The notes: generated from the letters alone by a model not told the origin. Positions 25,953 through 34,849 are shown, numbered from the stretch's first letter. The stretch: 64,000 nucleotides of DNA from Rhodocyclaceae bacterium (GCA_016791105.1 JAEUNM010000136.1:1-64000); one strand, 5' to 3'. A program made the numbers and translations.

Positions 25953-25980
25953 AAAAAAGCCGGGTTGCAACCCGGCTTTT
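25953..25980 (-). terminator. Terminator of the spc-alpha ribosomal operon
   Basis: A perfect palindromic stem (AAAAGCCGGGTT with AACCCGGCTTTT, 25955-25980) is followed on the minus strand by six T residues. It lies 39 bp past the rplQ stop. With T runs on both sides it can work in both directions. Confidence 0.9.
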
Positions 25981-26019
25981 GCGGCGGGACTCGGCGCGCC
26001 CAAGCGCGCGCCCTGCCCC

Positions 26020-26427
26020 TTAGCCGGCGGGCGTTTCCTGCGCCGGGGCAGGCGTGGCAGCAGCACCTTCCGGGCGATCCAGCAGTTCCACCAGTGCCAT
26101 GGGGGCGTTGTCGCCAACGCGGAAACCCATTTTCAGGATGCGCAAATAGCCGCCCGGACGCTGCGCAAAACGCGGGCCCAGTTCGTCGAACACCTTGACA
26201 ACCATTTCGCGGTCACGCAGACGCGAAAACGCCAGGCGGCGGTTCGCCACCGTGGGCGTCTTGCCCAAGGTGATGATAGGTTCGACGACGCGACGCAGTT
26301 CTTTGGCTTTGGGCAGCGTGGTGCGGATCACTTCGTAACGCAACAGCGCATTGCTGAGGTTACGCAGCAGGGCCGAGCGGTGCGCGCTCGTGCGATTCAG
26401 TTTGCGTAGTCCGTTTCCGTGACGCAT
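26020..26427 (-). CDS. rplQ: Large ribosomal subunit protein L17
   Basis: The 135-aa L17 protein has the family start MRHGNGLRKLNRTSAHRSAL and RREVVEPI-type core (LRRVVEPIITLG), with GYLRILKMGFRVGDNAPMALVEL at the end of the fold. A short Ala/Pro/Glu tail follows, as in many betaproteobacteria. It is the last gene of the alpha operon, 132 bp after rpoA, and is followed by a strong terminator. Confidence 0.97.
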   Translation of the reverse strand: MRHGNGLRKLNRTSAHRSALLRNLSNALLRYEVIRTTLPKAKELRRVVEPIITLGKTPTVANRRLAFSRLRDREMVVKVFDELGPRFAQRPGGYLRILKMGFRVGDNAPMALVELLDRPEGAAATPAPAQETPAG

Positions 26428-26559
26428 GATTCAACCTCTCATTAGTTATGCGGCCGCCGCTGGTCAGGCTAGCGGCCGGTTCATCGTTTATTTGGCCCTG
26501 ACGCATACTAACGGGCCAACTGGACGGGCGCGATGAGGCGCGCCCGCAGCTTTTCAGCT

Positions 26560-27543
26560 TCAGACTTTTTCGAGCCCCGCGGGCGGCCAGTTTTCCAGCT
26601 TCATGCCCAGCGTCAATCCCCGCGAAGCCAACACTTCCTTGATTTCATTCAAGGACTTGCGGCCCAGGTTGGGGGTTTTGAGCAGCTCGGTTTCGGTGCG
26701 CTGGATCAGATCGCCGATGTAATAGATGTTTTCTGCCTTGAGGCAGTTGGCCGAGCGCACGGTCAGTTCCAGATCGTCCACCGGGCGCAGCAGGATGGGA
26801 TCGATCTTGGCCGTATCACCACGCGGATAATCCGCGCTCGACATGGGCGCGCCGACCAGATCGGCGAACACCGACAACTGATCCACCAGAATGCGCGCCG
26901 CCGAACGCACGGCTTCCTCCGGCTCGAGCGCGCCATTGGTTTCGATGTCGATCACCAGGCGGTCGAGGTCGGTACGCTGTTCCACGCGCGCCGATTCGAC
27001 CGTGTAGCTGACACGGCGCACCGGGCTGAACGACGCATCGAGCATGATGCGGCCTATGCCGGTGGATTCGCCGGCCGGACGCGAGGTCGCCGGCACGTAG
27101 CCGCGGCCCTGCTCGATCTTGATCTGCATGTCCAGCTTGCCGCCGGGGGCGAGATGGGCGATCACGTGATCCGGATTGATGATTTCCACGTCGTGGGTGG
27201 TTTCAATGTCACCGGCCGTCACCACGCCTTCGCCGCTGCGCGTGAGCTGCAGCATGGCATCGTTGCGGTTGTGGAGCTTGAGCACAACGCCCTTCAGATT
27301 GAGCAGAATGTCAACGACATCCTCGCGCACGCCATCCAGGGTGGAATATTCGTGCAGCACGCCCTGGATATTGACTTCCGTGGGCGCATAACCGGGCATA
27401 GACGACAAAAGGATGCGGCGCAGGGCATTGCCCAGAGTGTGGCCGTAGCCACGCTCGAACGGCTCCATCATCACCCTGGCGTGAACCGGGGATAGGTTTT
27501 GTACGTCGATGATGCGCGGCTTGAGTAGAGAGCTGCTTTGCAT
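26560..27543 (-). CDS. rpoA: RNA polymerase alpha subunit
   Basis: The 327-aa alpha subunit nucleates core RNA polymerase as a dimer and contacts UP elements and activators. The N-terminal domain (GYGHTLGNALRRILLSSMPG) and C-terminal domain (LTVRSANCLKAENIYYIGDL, then LGRKSLNEIKEVLASRGL) are intact and joined by the usual linker. It follows rpsD by 55 bp in the standard alpha-operon order. Confidence 0.98.
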   Translation of the reverse strand: MQSSSLLKPRIIDVQNLSPVHARVMMEPFERGYGHTLGNALRRILLSSMPGYAPTEVNIQGVLHEYSTLDGVREDVVDILLNLKGVVLKLHNRNDAMLQLTRSGEGVVTAGDIETTHDVEIINPDHVIAHLAPGGKLDMQIKIEQGRGYVPATSRPAGESTGIGRIMLDASFSPVRRVSYTVESARVEQRTDLDRLVIDIETNGALEPEEAVRSAARILVDQLSVFADLVGAPMSSADYPRGDTAKIDPILLRPVDDLELTVRSANCLKAENIYYIGDLIQRTETELLKTPNLGRKSLNEIKEVLASRGLTLGMKLENWPPAGLEKV

Positions 27544-27598
27544 CTGCGATCCTCAGGCAGGGAGCGGCCGCCGCAGGCGGCACTCCCATTTTTATGAA

Positions 27599-28228
27599 TT
27601 AGCGGGAATAAAGCTCGACAACCAGACCTTCGTTGAAGGTCGCCGGCAATTCGCTGCGCTGCGGATAAGCCTTGAAGGTGCCTTTGGCGGCCTTCGCGTC
27701 TACCTGCAGCCATTCCGGGAAACCACGACCTTCCGCGGCTTCGATTGCGGCCTTTGAGCGTAGCTGGTTGCGCGCCCGCTCGCTCAGTTCCACCACGTCA
27801 CCCGGACGCAGCGAGAACGAAGGAATATTTACGCGGCGGCCATTGACCAGCACGCCGTTGTGGCGCACCACCTGGCGCGCTTCCGCACGCGAGGCGCCGA
27901 AACCCATGCGATAGGCGACGGTGTCGAGGCGCGCCTCGAGCAGTGCCAGCATGTTTTCGCCGGTCTGACCTTTGCGACGTTCGGCTTCGGCATACACCTT
28001 GCGGAACTGCCGCTCGAGCACGCCGTAAGTACGGCGCAGCTTGAGTTTGGCGCGCAATTGCTGGCCGTAGTTGGAAAGCCGTTGGCCGGATTTCTGGCCG
28101 TGTTGGCCGGGCGCGTAAGAACGCCGCTCGACCGCACACTTATCGGTAAAACACTTTTCGCCCTTCAGGAAGAGCTTTTCGCCTTCGCGGCGGCACTGGC
28201 GGCACTTGGCGTCCAGATTGCGAGCCAT
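27599..28228 (-). CDS. rpsD: Small ribosomal subunit protein S4 (zinc-type)
   Basis: The 209-aa primary 16S rRNA-binding protein carries a central S4 RNA-binding domain (LEARLDTVAYRMGFGASRAE). Cysteines at about residues 9, 12, 26 and 31 form the zinc site of the C+ S4 type. In E. coli S4 represses the alpha operon at the rpsM leader; a comparable fold in this leader was not identified. Confidence 0.98.
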   Translation of the reverse strand: MARNLDAKCRQCRREGEKLFLKGEKCFTDKCAVERRSYAPGQHGQKSGQRLSNYGQQLRAKLKLRRTYGVLERQFRKVYAEAERRKGQTGENMLALLEARLDTVAYRMGFGASRAEARQVVRHNGVLVNGRRVNIPSFSLRPGDVVELSERARNQLRSKAAIEAAEGRGFPEWLQVDAKAAKGTFKAYPQRSELPATFNEGLVVELYSR

Positions 28229-28246
28229 GTCATGAACTCCTTGTCG

Positions 28247-28639
28247 TCAGATGCGGCGCTTTTTAGGCGGGCGGCAACCGTTGTGCGGAATCGGGGTGAT
28301 GTCCGAAATGCTGGAAATTTTTAGTCCCAGCGCGTTCAACGCGCGCACCGCCGACTCGCGGCCGGGGCCGGGGCCCTTGATGCGCACTTCGAGGTTCTTG
28401 ACACCACATTCCTGCGCAGCGCGGCCAGCCGCTTCGGCTGCCACCTGGGCCGCAAACGGCGTGCTTTTGCGCGAGCCCTTGAAGCCGGCGCCACCTGAGG
28501 TTGCCCACGACAAGGCGTTGCCCTGGCGATCGGTAATCGTGATGATGGTGTTGTTGAAAGAAGCGTGCACGTGGGCGATGCCCTCGGCAACGTTCTTCTT
28601 GACCTTTTTCCGGACTTTTGCGGAAGCAGTCTTGGCCAT
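28247..28639 (-). CDS. rpsK: Small ribosomal subunit protein S11
   Basis: The 130-aa S11 protein of the 30S platform shows HVHASFNNTIITITDRQGNA, GFKGSRKSTPFAAQ and the conserved end HNGCRPPKKRRI. It is 14 bp after rpsM and 18 bp before rpsD, in standard order. Confidence 0.98.
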   Translation of the reverse strand: MAKTASAKVRKKVKKNVAEGIAHVHASFNNTIITITDRQGNALSWATSGGAGFKGSRKSTPFAAQVAAEAAGRAAQECGVKNLEVRIKGPGPGRESAVRALNALGLKISSISDITPIPHNGCRPPKKRRI

Positions 28640-28653
28640 GATTTATCGTTCCG

Positions 28654-29019
28654 TTATTTCTTGGCGGCAGCAATGGCCTTGCGTGGGCCCTTGCGCGTGC
28701 GCGCGTTGGTGCGAGTGCGTTGGCCGCGCACGGGTAGCCCGCGGCGGTGACGCACGCCACGATAGCAACCCAAATCCATGAGCCGCTTTATGCTCATGGT
28801 CACCTCACGGCGCAGATCACCCTCGATCGTGTATTTGCCCACCTGTTCGCGCAGCTTGTCCATTTCCTCTTCGGTGAGGTCTTTGATTTTGGTCGTGCGC
28901 GCGATTCCCGCGGCATCGCAAATCTTTTGCGCGCGGGTTCTTCCGATACCGTAAATTGCAGTAAGCGCAATTTCGGTATGCTGGTGGTTCGGAATGTTTA
29001 CGCCGGCAATGCGGGCCAT
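28654..29019 (-). CDS. rpsM: Small ribosomal subunit protein S13
   Basis: The 121-aa head protein of the 30S subunit contacts the P-site tRNA and the 50S bridge. It shows MARIAGVNIPNHQHTEIALT, the helix-two-turns-helix segment YGIGRTRAQKICDAAGI and the basic tail GQRTRTNARTRKGPRK. As first gene of the alpha group, its 53-bp leader is where S4 feedback would be expected to act. Confidence 0.98.
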   Translation of the reverse strand: MARIAGVNIPNHQHTEIALTAIYGIGRTRAQKICDAAGIARTTKIKDLTEEEMDKLREQVGKYTIEGDLRREVTMSIKRLMDLGCYRGVRHRRGLPVRGQRTRTNARTRKGPRKAIAAAKK

Positions 29020-29072
29020 TCATTCACCCCAAAAAGCTAAACGTTAAATTATAACTGGTGCGTCAAGGTTTA

Positions 29073-29186
29073 TCAACCTTGGCGCTGCTTGTGACGCGGA
29101 TCGCTGCAAATGATGCGCACGACGCCACGGCGACGTATGACTTTGCACTTGCGGCAGATTCTTTTCACCGAAGCCTGGACTTTCAT
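29073..29186 (-). CDS. rpmJ: Large ribosomal subunit protein L36 (zinc-type)
   Basis: This 37-aa protein has a zinc ribbon formed by Cys11, Cys14, Cys27 and His32 (KRICRKCKVIRRRG, then IICSDPRHKQRQG), so it is the C+ form. The start ATG 29186 follows CGGAG. A small inverted repeat (29064-29081, CAAGGTT with AACCTTG) overlaps the stop codon. It sits between infA and rpsM, as in many betaproteobacteria. Confidence 0.96.
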   Translation of the reverse strand: MKVQASVKRICRKCKVIRRRGVVRIICSDPRHKQRQG

Positions 29187-29233
29187 GGCTATCTCCGTTC
29201 AGGTTCCGGCCCGCACTGCGACCGGAACAGGTT

Positions 29234-29452
29234 TCATTTCGCGCGAAAAACGATGCGACCTTTGGTGAGGTCGTAAGGCGTAAGCTGCACCGTCACCTTG
29301 TCGCCCGGAAGTATGCGTATGTAGTGCATGCGCATCTTTCCCGAAATGTGGCCGAGCACCACATGGCCGTTCTCGAGCTTCACCCGGAACGTTGCATTGG
29401 GCAGGTTTTCGAGTACCTCGCCCTGCATTTCGATCACGTCTTCCTTGGCCAT
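29234..29452 (-). CDS. infA: Translation initiation factor IF-1
   Basis: The 72-aa OB-fold protein occupies the 30S A site during initiation. It starts MAKEDVIEMQGEVLENLPN and continues FRVKLENGHVVLGHISGKMR and ILPGDKVTVQLTPYDLTKGR, the standard IF-1 sequence. It lies 10 bp after secY and is co-transcribed with the ribosomal genes. Confidence 0.98.
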   Translation of the reverse strand: MAKEDVIEMQGEVLENLPNATFRVKLENGHVVLGHISGKMRMHYIRILPGDKVTVQLTPYDLTKGRIVFRAK

Positions 29453-29462
29453 CTTCCTGCTT

Positions 29463-30782
29463 TCAGCGCATCCCCACGCCGCCCTTGAAGTTGGCCTTCT
29501 TGAGCAGACTTTCGTATTGATGCGTCATTATGTAGGCCTGCACCTGCGCCATGAAGTCCATCGTGACGACGACGATGATCAGCAATGAAGTTCCACCGAA
29601 ATAGAACGGTACGTTCCACTTCAGAATCAGAAATTCGGGCAGCAGGCACACCAGCGTTACATACACTGCGCCGGCCAAGGTCAGACGCATGAGTATCTTG
29701 TCTATGTAGCGCGCCGTTTGTTCGCCCGGCCGTATGCCTGGCACGAAGGCGCCGCTCTTCTTCAGGTTGTCCGCGGTTTCCTTGGAATTGAAAACCAGCG
29801 CGGTGTAGAAGAAGCAGAAGAACACGATGGCCGACGCATAAAGCATCACATAGATCGGTTGCCCCGGTGACAGCGCAGCAGCGATGTCTTTCAGCCACCG
29901 GGCACCTTCGTGACTGCCGAACCATCCCGCCACGGTAGCCGGGAACAGGATGATGGACGACGCGAAAATCGGCGGGATGACACCCGACATGTTCAGTTTG
30001 AGCGGCAGGTGCGAACTTTGTCCGCCATAAATTTTGTTGCCGACCTGGCGCTTCGCGTAATTGACGAGAATTTTGCGTTGCCCGCGTTCGACGAACACCA
30101 CGATCCAGGTCACACCAAATATGAGCGCGATGATGAATAGCGCCACCAAGGGGTGCATGGAGCCCTGGTTCACCAGTTCGAACAAGCCGCCTATCGAATT
30201 GGGCAGGCCCGCCGCAATACCCGCAAAAATGATGATGGATATGCCGTTGCCTATGCCACGCTCGGTAATCTGTTCGCCCAGCCACATCAGGAACAAAGTG
30301 CCGGTAATCAGCGTAGACACTGCGGTAAGCCGGAACAAGAAGCCCGGGTCGATCACCACGTTCTGCGCTTCCAGCCCAATCGCGATGGACAGGCTTTGCA
30401 CGAGCGCCAATGCAACCGTGCCGTAGCGCGTGTATTGCGTGATTTTGCGCCGCCCGGCCTCGCCTTCTTTCTTGATGGCTTCCAGCGATGGAATGGCCAC
30501 CGTCAGAAGCTGCATGATGATGGAGGCCGAAATATAGGGCATGATGCCCAGCGCAAAAATCGTGAATTTCGACAGTGCACCGCCGGAAAACAGGTTCAGC
30601 ACCCCCAGGATGCCGCCCTTCTGGCCTTCGAAAAAGCGCGCAAGGGCGTCCGGATCTATGCCCGGCACGGGTATGTGCGCGCCGATGCGATAGACGAACA
30701 GCCCCCCCGCCAGAAACCACAAGCGGCGCCAGAGGTCGGCAAACTTGCCGGACTTGCCTAATTGTGGCGTTGCACTGGCCAA
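29463..30782 (-). CDS. secY: Protein translocase channel SecY
   Basis: The 439-aa inner-membrane protein with ten predicted transmembrane helices forms the SecYEG channel. Markers are GGLFVYRIGAHIPVPGID, GIMPYISASIIMQLL, WLGEQITERGIGNGIS and PGIRPGEQTARYIDKILMRL. It is 3 bp after rplO in the spc operon. Export of the many Sec-dependent proteins in this window (TpsA, TpsB, MsrA, CHAT protein) depends on it. Confidence 0.98.
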   Translation of the reverse strand: MASATPQLGKSGKFADLWRRLWFLAGGLFVYRIGAHIPVPGIDPDALARFFEGQKGGILGVLNLFSGGALSKFTIFALGIMPYISASIIMQLLTVAIPSLEAIKKEGEAGRRKITQYTRYGTVALALVQSLSIAIGLEAQNVVIDPGFLFRLTAVSTLITGTLFLMWLGEQITERGIGNGISIIIFAGIAAGLPNSIGGLFELVNQGSMHPLVALFIIALIFGVTWIVVFVERGQRKILVNYAKRQVGNKIYGGQSSHLPLKLNMSGVIPPIFASSIILFPATVAGWFGSHEGARWLKDIAAALSPGQPIYVMLYASAIVFFCFFYTALVFNSKETADNLKKSGAFVPGIRPGEQTARYIDKILMRLTLAGAVYVTLVCLLPEFLILKWNVPFYFGGTSLLIIVVVTMDFMAQVQAYIMTHQYESLLKKANFKGGVGMR

Positions 30783-30785
30783 GTT

Positions 30786-31220
30786 TTACTCCGTCACCGA
30801 GCCGCCGGCGGCTTCAATCGCGGCGCGCGCGCCTTTGCTCGCACCGACGCCCTTCAGCGTTACCTTGCGCGTAATTTCACCGGCCACGATCACCTTGGCG
30901 GACAGCGCGTCGGCAGGCGCAAGTCCGGCCTGCTGCAGCGCCAGCAAGTCGATTTCTTCGACCGGCAGGGCATTCAGGTCGGACAGACGCACTTCGATAT
31001 TGCGCTCGCGGGTACGCGAGGTGAAACCGCGCTTGGGCAGACGGCGCTGCAGCGGCATCTGACCACCTTCGAAACCGACCGACTTCCAGCCACCGGAGCG
31101 GGATTTCTGGCCTTTGTGGCCGCGCCCGCAGGTTTTGCCCAGACCGCTGCCTATGCCGCGGCCGACGCGCTTTTTCGGGCGCTTGGAGCCGGCACCCGGC
31201 TTGATGTTATTAAGTTCCAT
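30786..31220 (-). CDS. rplO: Large ribosomal subunit protein L15
   Basis: The 144-aa late-assembly 50S protein has the Gly/Arg/Lys-rich N-terminus typical of L15 (KRVGRGIGSGLGKTCGRGHK, then GGQMPLQRRLPKRGF). It lies 6 bp after rpmD and 3 bp before secY. Confidence 0.98.
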   Translation of the reverse strand: MELNNIKPGAGSKRPKKRVGRGIGSGLGKTCGRGHKGQKSRSGGWKSVGFEGGQMPLQRRLPKRGFTSRTRERNIEVRLSDLNALPVEEIDLLALQQAGLAPADALSAKVIVAGEITRKVTLKGVGASKGARAAIEAAGGSVTE

Positions 31221-31226
31221 GATCGT

Positions 31227-31409
31227 TCAGCCTTCGCACTTCACGAGATAGGCAATCTTATTGACCATGCCGCGCACGGCCGGCGTGTCTTCGAGCATGA
31301 CGCTTTTACCCAGCTTGCTCAGACCCAGGCCGCGCACCGTGGCACGGTGACCCTGCTTGCTGCCGATGGGGCTTTTGACCAGCGTCACCTTGAGCGTTTT
31401 TTCAGCCAT
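31227..31409 (-). CDS. rpmD: Large ribosomal subunit protein L30
   Basis: The 60-aa product reads KTLKVTLVKSPIGSKQGHRA followed by TVRGLGLSKLGKSVMLED, the standard bacterial L30. ATG 31409 gives the usual length; the frame is open further upstream but overlaps rpsE and has no L30 counterpart there. Confidence 0.97.
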   Translation of the reverse strand: MAEKTLKVTLVKSPIGSKQGHRATVRGLGLSKLGKSVMLEDTPAVRGMVNKIAYLVKCEG

Positions 31410-31420
31410 GGCGTTACTCC

Positions 31421-31945
31421 TTAGCCGAGGATTTCTTCCACGGACTTGCCGCGCTTGGCGGCAATTTCCGCGGGAGACGACATTTTCGACAGCCCGTCCA
31501 GCGTGGCACGTACCACGTTGTAGGGGTTGGTCGAACCGAGGCACTTGGCCACCACGTCGGTCACGCCCATGACTTCGAATACGGCGCGCATGGGACCGCC
31601 GGCGATGATGCCGGTACCCGCGGCGGCGGGCTGGATGAGCACCCTGGAGGCGCCATGCCGGCCGATGACGGGATGGTGGAAAGAACCGTCCTTCAGGTTC
31701 ATTTTGGCGAGCTTGCGGCGCGCCTCATCCATGGCCTTCTGCACGGCGACCGGCACTTCGCGCGCCTTGCCCTTGCCCATGCCGACGGCACCGTCGCCGT
31801 CGCCCACCACGGTCAATGCGGCGAAGCCCAGAATGCGGCCGCCCTTGACGACTTTGGTGACGCGGTTGATCGCCACCATCTTTTCGCGCAGGCCATCATC
31901 GCGCTCTTCGGACGCCTGCTGCTGCTTCTTTTGCGGTTTAGCCAT
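31421..31945 (-). CDS. rpsE: Small ribosomal subunit protein S5
   Basis: The 174-aa S5 protein with its double-stranded RNA-binding N-domain (VAINRVTKVVKGGRILGFAA) and C-domain (AGGPMRAVFEVMGVTDVVAK) contributes to decoding accuracy. It starts 11 bp after rplR. Confidence 0.98.
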   Translation of the reverse strand: MAKPQKKQQQASEERDDGLREKMVAINRVTKVVKGGRILGFAALTVVGDGDGAVGMGKGKAREVPVAVQKAMDEARRKLAKMNLKDGSFHHPVIGRHGASRVLIQPAAAGTGIIAGGPMRAVFEVMGVTDVVAKCLGSTNPYNVVRATLDGLSKMSSPAEIAAKRGKSVEEILG

Positions 31946-31956
31946 GACTGCCTCGC

Positions 31957-32310
31957 TTAAAACTTGAGTCCGCCTTCACGCGCCGCTTCGGCCAGAGCCT
32001 TTACGCGACCGTGATACTGGAAGCCGGAGCGGTCGAATGCGACCTGCTCTATGCCCTGGCTCTTCGCGCGCTCGGCGATGAGCTTGCCGACGATCTGCGC
32101 CGCCGCGACATTGCCGCCGTTGGGCACCTGCTGGCGCACGGTGGCTTCCGCGGTGGAAGCCGAAGCCAGCACCTTGGTGCCGCAGCCGGACCACAACTGG
32201 GCGTAAATGTGGCAGTTGGAACGATGCACCGACAGCCGCACGGCTTTCTGTGCGGCGATCTTGATGCGGGTCTGGCGCGCCCGGCGCAAGCGTGATTGCT
32301 TCTTGTCCAT
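31957..32310 (-). CDS. rplR: Large ribosomal subunit protein L18
   Basis: The 117-aa 5S rRNA-binding protein shows MDKKQSRLRRARQTR and the C-terminal FDRSGFQYHGRVKALAEAAR. ATG 32310 gives the same 117-aa length as E. coli L18; an ATG two codons upstream (32316) is also possible. Confidence 0.97.
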   Translation of the reverse strand: MDKKQSRLRRARQTRIKIAAQKAVRLSVHRSNCHIYAQLWSGCGTKVLASASTAEATVRQQVPNGGNVAAAQIVGKLIAERAKSQGIEQVAFDRSGFQYHGRVKALAEAAREGGLKF

Positions 32311-32322
32311 TTGCATCGTCCC

Positions 32323-32856
32323 TTACTTCTTCTTGGTTTCCTTGATCACGACGACTTCGTCGGAATAGCGCACGCCCTTGCCCTTGTACGGCTCGGGCGG
32401 ACGGTAGGCGCGGATTTCGGCGGCCACCTGTCCGACTTTCTGCTTGTCTATGCCCTTGATCAGGATTTCCGTCTGTACCGGGGTTTCGACCTTGATGCCG
32501 GCCGGCATGGAATGCACGACCGGATGCGAAAAGCCGAGCGACAGGTTGAGCTTGTCACCCTGGGCCTGGGCGCGGTAACCCACGCCGACCAGGTTGAGCT
32601 TGCGCTGGAAGCCCTTGGTAACGCCGGTGACCATGTTGTTCACGAGCGCCCGCATGGTGCCCGACATGGCATTGGCGTTGTCCTTGCCCGCCACCACGAC
32701 AAACGTGAGCTTGTCGTCTTGCCGCGCCACCGTGACGGCTGGCGACAGCGCCTGGCTCAACTGGCCGAGCGGCCCCTTGACGGAAATTTCGCTGTCCGAC
32801 AGCGTGACTTCCACCCCTGCGGGCACAACGACTGGATATTTCGCTACGCGCGACAT
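32323..32856 (-). CDS. rplF: Large ribosomal subunit protein L6
   Basis: The 177-aa L6 protein near the factor-binding site has two repeated domains: VAKYPVVVPAGVEVTLSDSE at the start, and the signature PEPYKGKGVRYSDEVV at the end. Gaps to rpsH and rplR are 13 and 12 bp. Confidence 0.98.
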   Translation of the reverse strand: MSRVAKYPVVVPAGVEVTLSDSEISVKGPLGQLSQALSPAVTVARQDDKLTFVVVAGKDNANAMSGTMRALVNNMVTGVTKGFQRKLNLVGVGYRAQAQGDKLNLSLGFSHPVVHSMPAGIKVETPVQTEILIKGIDKQKVGQVAAEIRAYRPPEPYKGKGVRYSDEVVVIKETKKK

Positions 32857-32869
32857 GTTCGCATCCCCC

Positions 32870-33265
32870 TCAGGCGACCAGGCAGATCACTTCGCCGCCA
32901 ACTTTGGCAGCGCGCGCCTTGCGGTCGGTCATGACGCCCTTGGGCGTCGACACGATGGCCACACCAAGGCCGTTCATCACGCGCGGCAGGTCACCGCTGC
33001 CCTTGTAAATACGCAGGCCGGGGCGGCTGACGCGCTCGATGCGCTCGATGACCGGACGGCCGGCGTAATACTTCAGCGCGATGTCCAGTTCGCGCTTGCC
33101 TTCTGCCTCGCGTACCGCGTAGCCGTCGATATAGCCTTCGTCCTTCAGCACGTCGGCGATGGCCACCTTGAGCTTGGACGAGGGCATGGAAACCGTGGCT
33201 TTTTGCGCCATTTGCCCGTTACGGATACGGGTCAGCATGTCCGCGATGGGATCACTCATGCTCAT
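32870..33265 (-). CDS. rpsH: Small ribosomal subunit protein S8
   Basis: The 131-aa S8 protein binds the central domain of 16S rRNA; in E. coli it also represses the spc operon by binding near the rplE start. It begins MSMSDPIADMLTRIRNG and ends with ARAAKVGGEVICLVA after the conserved GVAIVSTPKGVMTDR. Confidence 0.98.
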   Translation of the reverse strand: MSMSDPIADMLTRIRNGQMAQKATVSMPSSKLKVAIADVLKDEGYIDGYAVREAEGKRELDIALKYYAGRPVIERIERVSRPGLRIYKGSGDLPRVMNGLGVAIVSTPKGVMTDRKARAAKVGGEVICLVA

Positions 33266-33278
33266 ATCGTGTCTCCCG

Positions 33279-33584
33279 TTACCAGCTCGCCTTGGTCATG
33301 CCGGGCACTTCGCCGCGGAATGCAACTTCGCGCAACTTGTTGCGGCACAGGCCGAACTTGCTGAATACGCCACGCGGGCGGCCGGTGAGCGCACAGCGGT
33401 TGCGCAGGCGCGTCGGATTGGCATTGCGCGGCAGAGCCTGCAGGGCCAGGCGCGCGTCCATGCGCTCGTCGTCGGACAGCTTGGTGTCCTCGATTTTTGC
33501 GACGAGCTCCGCGCGCTTGGCAGCAAATTTGGCTACCAGTTTGCGGCGCTTGCCTTCGCGATTGATCAGAGACAGTTTCGCCAT
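33279..33584 (-). CDS. rpsN: Small ribosomal subunit protein S14 (long, zinc-free type)
   Basis: The 101-aa S14 starts MAKLSLINREGKRRKLVAKF and has RNRCALTGRPRGVFSKFGLC without the paired CxxC motifs, so it is the long zinc-independent form. ATG 33584 is the family start; the frame extends upstream into rplE without homology. Confidence 0.97.
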   Translation of the reverse strand: MAKLSLINREGKRRKLVAKFAAKRAELVAKIEDTKLSDDERMDARLALQALPRNANPTRLRNRCALTGRPRGVFSKFGLCRNKLREVAFRGEVPGMTKASW

Positions 33585-33591
33585 GGTAGCC

Positions 33592-34131
33592 TCAGTTCTT
33601 GAAAGGGAATTTGAAAGCCGCGAGCAGGGCCTTGGCTTCCGCATCGGTTTTCGCAGTGGTGGTGATGCTGATGTTCATGCCGCGCAGGGCGTCGATCTTG
33701 TCGTACTCGATTTCCGGGAAAATGATCTGTTCCTTGAAACCGATGTTGTAATTGCCACGGCCATCGAAACCTTTGCCGGACACACCGCGGAAGTCGCGGA
33801 TACGCGGCATGGCGACCGACACCAGGCGATCGAGAAATTCGAACATGCGCGGGCCGCGCAGCGTGACCATGCAGCCTATGGGATAGCCGGCGCGAATCTT
33901 GAAACCCGCGATGGCTTTGCGCGCTTTGGTGACGACGGGCTTCTGGCCGGCGATTTTCTGCATGTCGCCTACCGCGTGCTCCAGCACCTTCTTGTCGCCC
34001 ACCGCTTCACCGACGCCCATGTTGAGCGTGATCTTGGTGATGCGCGGCACCTCCATGATCGACTTGTAGCCGAACTTGGTTTGCAGTTCGGCCATCACCG
34101 TATTCTTGTAGAACTCTTGCAGACGCGCCAT
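33592..34131 (-). CDS. rplE: Large ribosomal subunit protein L5
   Basis: The 179-aa L5 protein binds 5S rRNA and the P-site tRNA elbow. It shows MEVPRITKITLNMGVGEA, FKIRAGYPIGCMVTLRG and DFRGVSGKGFDGRGNYNIG. ATG 34131 (MARLQEFY) is preferred over the ATG two codons upstream (34137) because GGA is better spaced. Confidence 0.97.
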   Translation of the reverse strand: MARLQEFYKNTVMAELQTKFGYKSIMEVPRITKITLNMGVGEAVGDKKVLEHAVGDMQKIAGQKPVVTKARKAIAGFKIRAGYPIGCMVTLRGPRMFEFLDRLVSVAMPRIRDFRGVSGKGFDGRGNYNIGFKEQIIFPEIEYDKIDALRGMNISITTTAKTDAEAKALLAAFKFPFKN

Positions 34132-34140
34132 GTGCATTCC

Positions 34141-34458
34141 TTAGGCGTTGACAAGTTCGCCGTTGGACTTGAAGAAACGTACCTTGCGGCCGTCTTCAAG
34201 CACCCGGATGCCGACGCGGTCGGCTTTCTGCGTGGCCGGGTTGTAAAGGGCGACGTTGGAAATATTGACCGGCATGTCCTTTTCGACCATGCCGCCCTGT
34301 ATGCCCTTCATGGGGTTGGGGCGCGTATGCTTCTTGACGCGATTGACGCCTTCCACGACCACGTGGTCCGCATCGACGCGCAGCAGCACGGTACCGCGCT
34401 TGCCCTTGTCCTTGCCGGTCAGGACGATCACTTCATCGCCCTTGCGTATCTTTTGCAT
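34141..34458 (-). CDS. rplX: Large ribosomal subunit protein L24
   Basis: The 105-aa assembly-initiator protein carries a KOW motif (KGDEVIVLTGKDKGKRGTV) and the family segment VNRVKKHTRPNP. It is 22 bp after rplN. Confidence 0.98.
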   Translation of the reverse strand: MQKIRKGDEVIVLTGKDKGKRGTVLLRVDADHVVVEGVNRVKKHTRPNPMKGIQGGMVEKDMPVNISNVALYNPATQKADRVGIRVLEDGRKVRFFKSNGELVNA

Positions 34459-34480
34459 GCTTAACCTCGGAGGCTGCGTG

Positions 34481-34849
34481 TCAGAGCACTTCAGGCGCCA
34501 GCGACACGATTTTCATGAAGCGCTCGGTACGCAGTTCGCGCGTGACCGGCCCGAAAATGCGCGTGCCCAGCGGTTCGAGCTTGTTGTTGAGGAGCACCGC
34601 GGCATTGCCGTCGAAACGGATCAGCGAGCCGTCCGGACGGCGCACGCCTTTGGCGGTACGCACCACCACGGCGTTATAGACTTCGCCCTTCTTGACGCGG
34701 CCGCGCGGCGCGGCATCCTTGATGCTTACCTTGATCACGTCGCCGATGCCGGCATAACGGCGCTTGGAGCCGCCCAGCACCTTGATGCACATGACCGAAC
34801 GCGCGCCCGTGTTGTCGGCGACGTTCAACAACGACTGCATTTGTATCAT
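34481..34849 (-). CDS. rplN: Large ribosomal subunit protein L14
   Basis: The 122-aa L14 begins MIQMQSLLNVADNTGARS and ends IFGPVTRELRTERFMKIV-type sequence, close to the 123-aa E. coli protein. ATG 34849 follows GGAGAG; an in-frame start five codons upstream lacks homology. This is the first gene of the spc cluster here. The usual upstream neighbours (rpsQ, rpmC, rplP and others of the S10 operon) are absent from the window, so transcription must begin in the 250 bp before it. Confidence 0.98.
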   Translation of the reverse strand: MIQMQSLLNVADNTGARSVMCIKVLGGSKRRYAGIGDVIKVSIKDAAPRGRVKKGEVYNAVVVRTAKGVRRPDGSLIRFDGNAAVLLNNKLEPLGTRIFGPVTRELRTERFMKIVSLAPEVL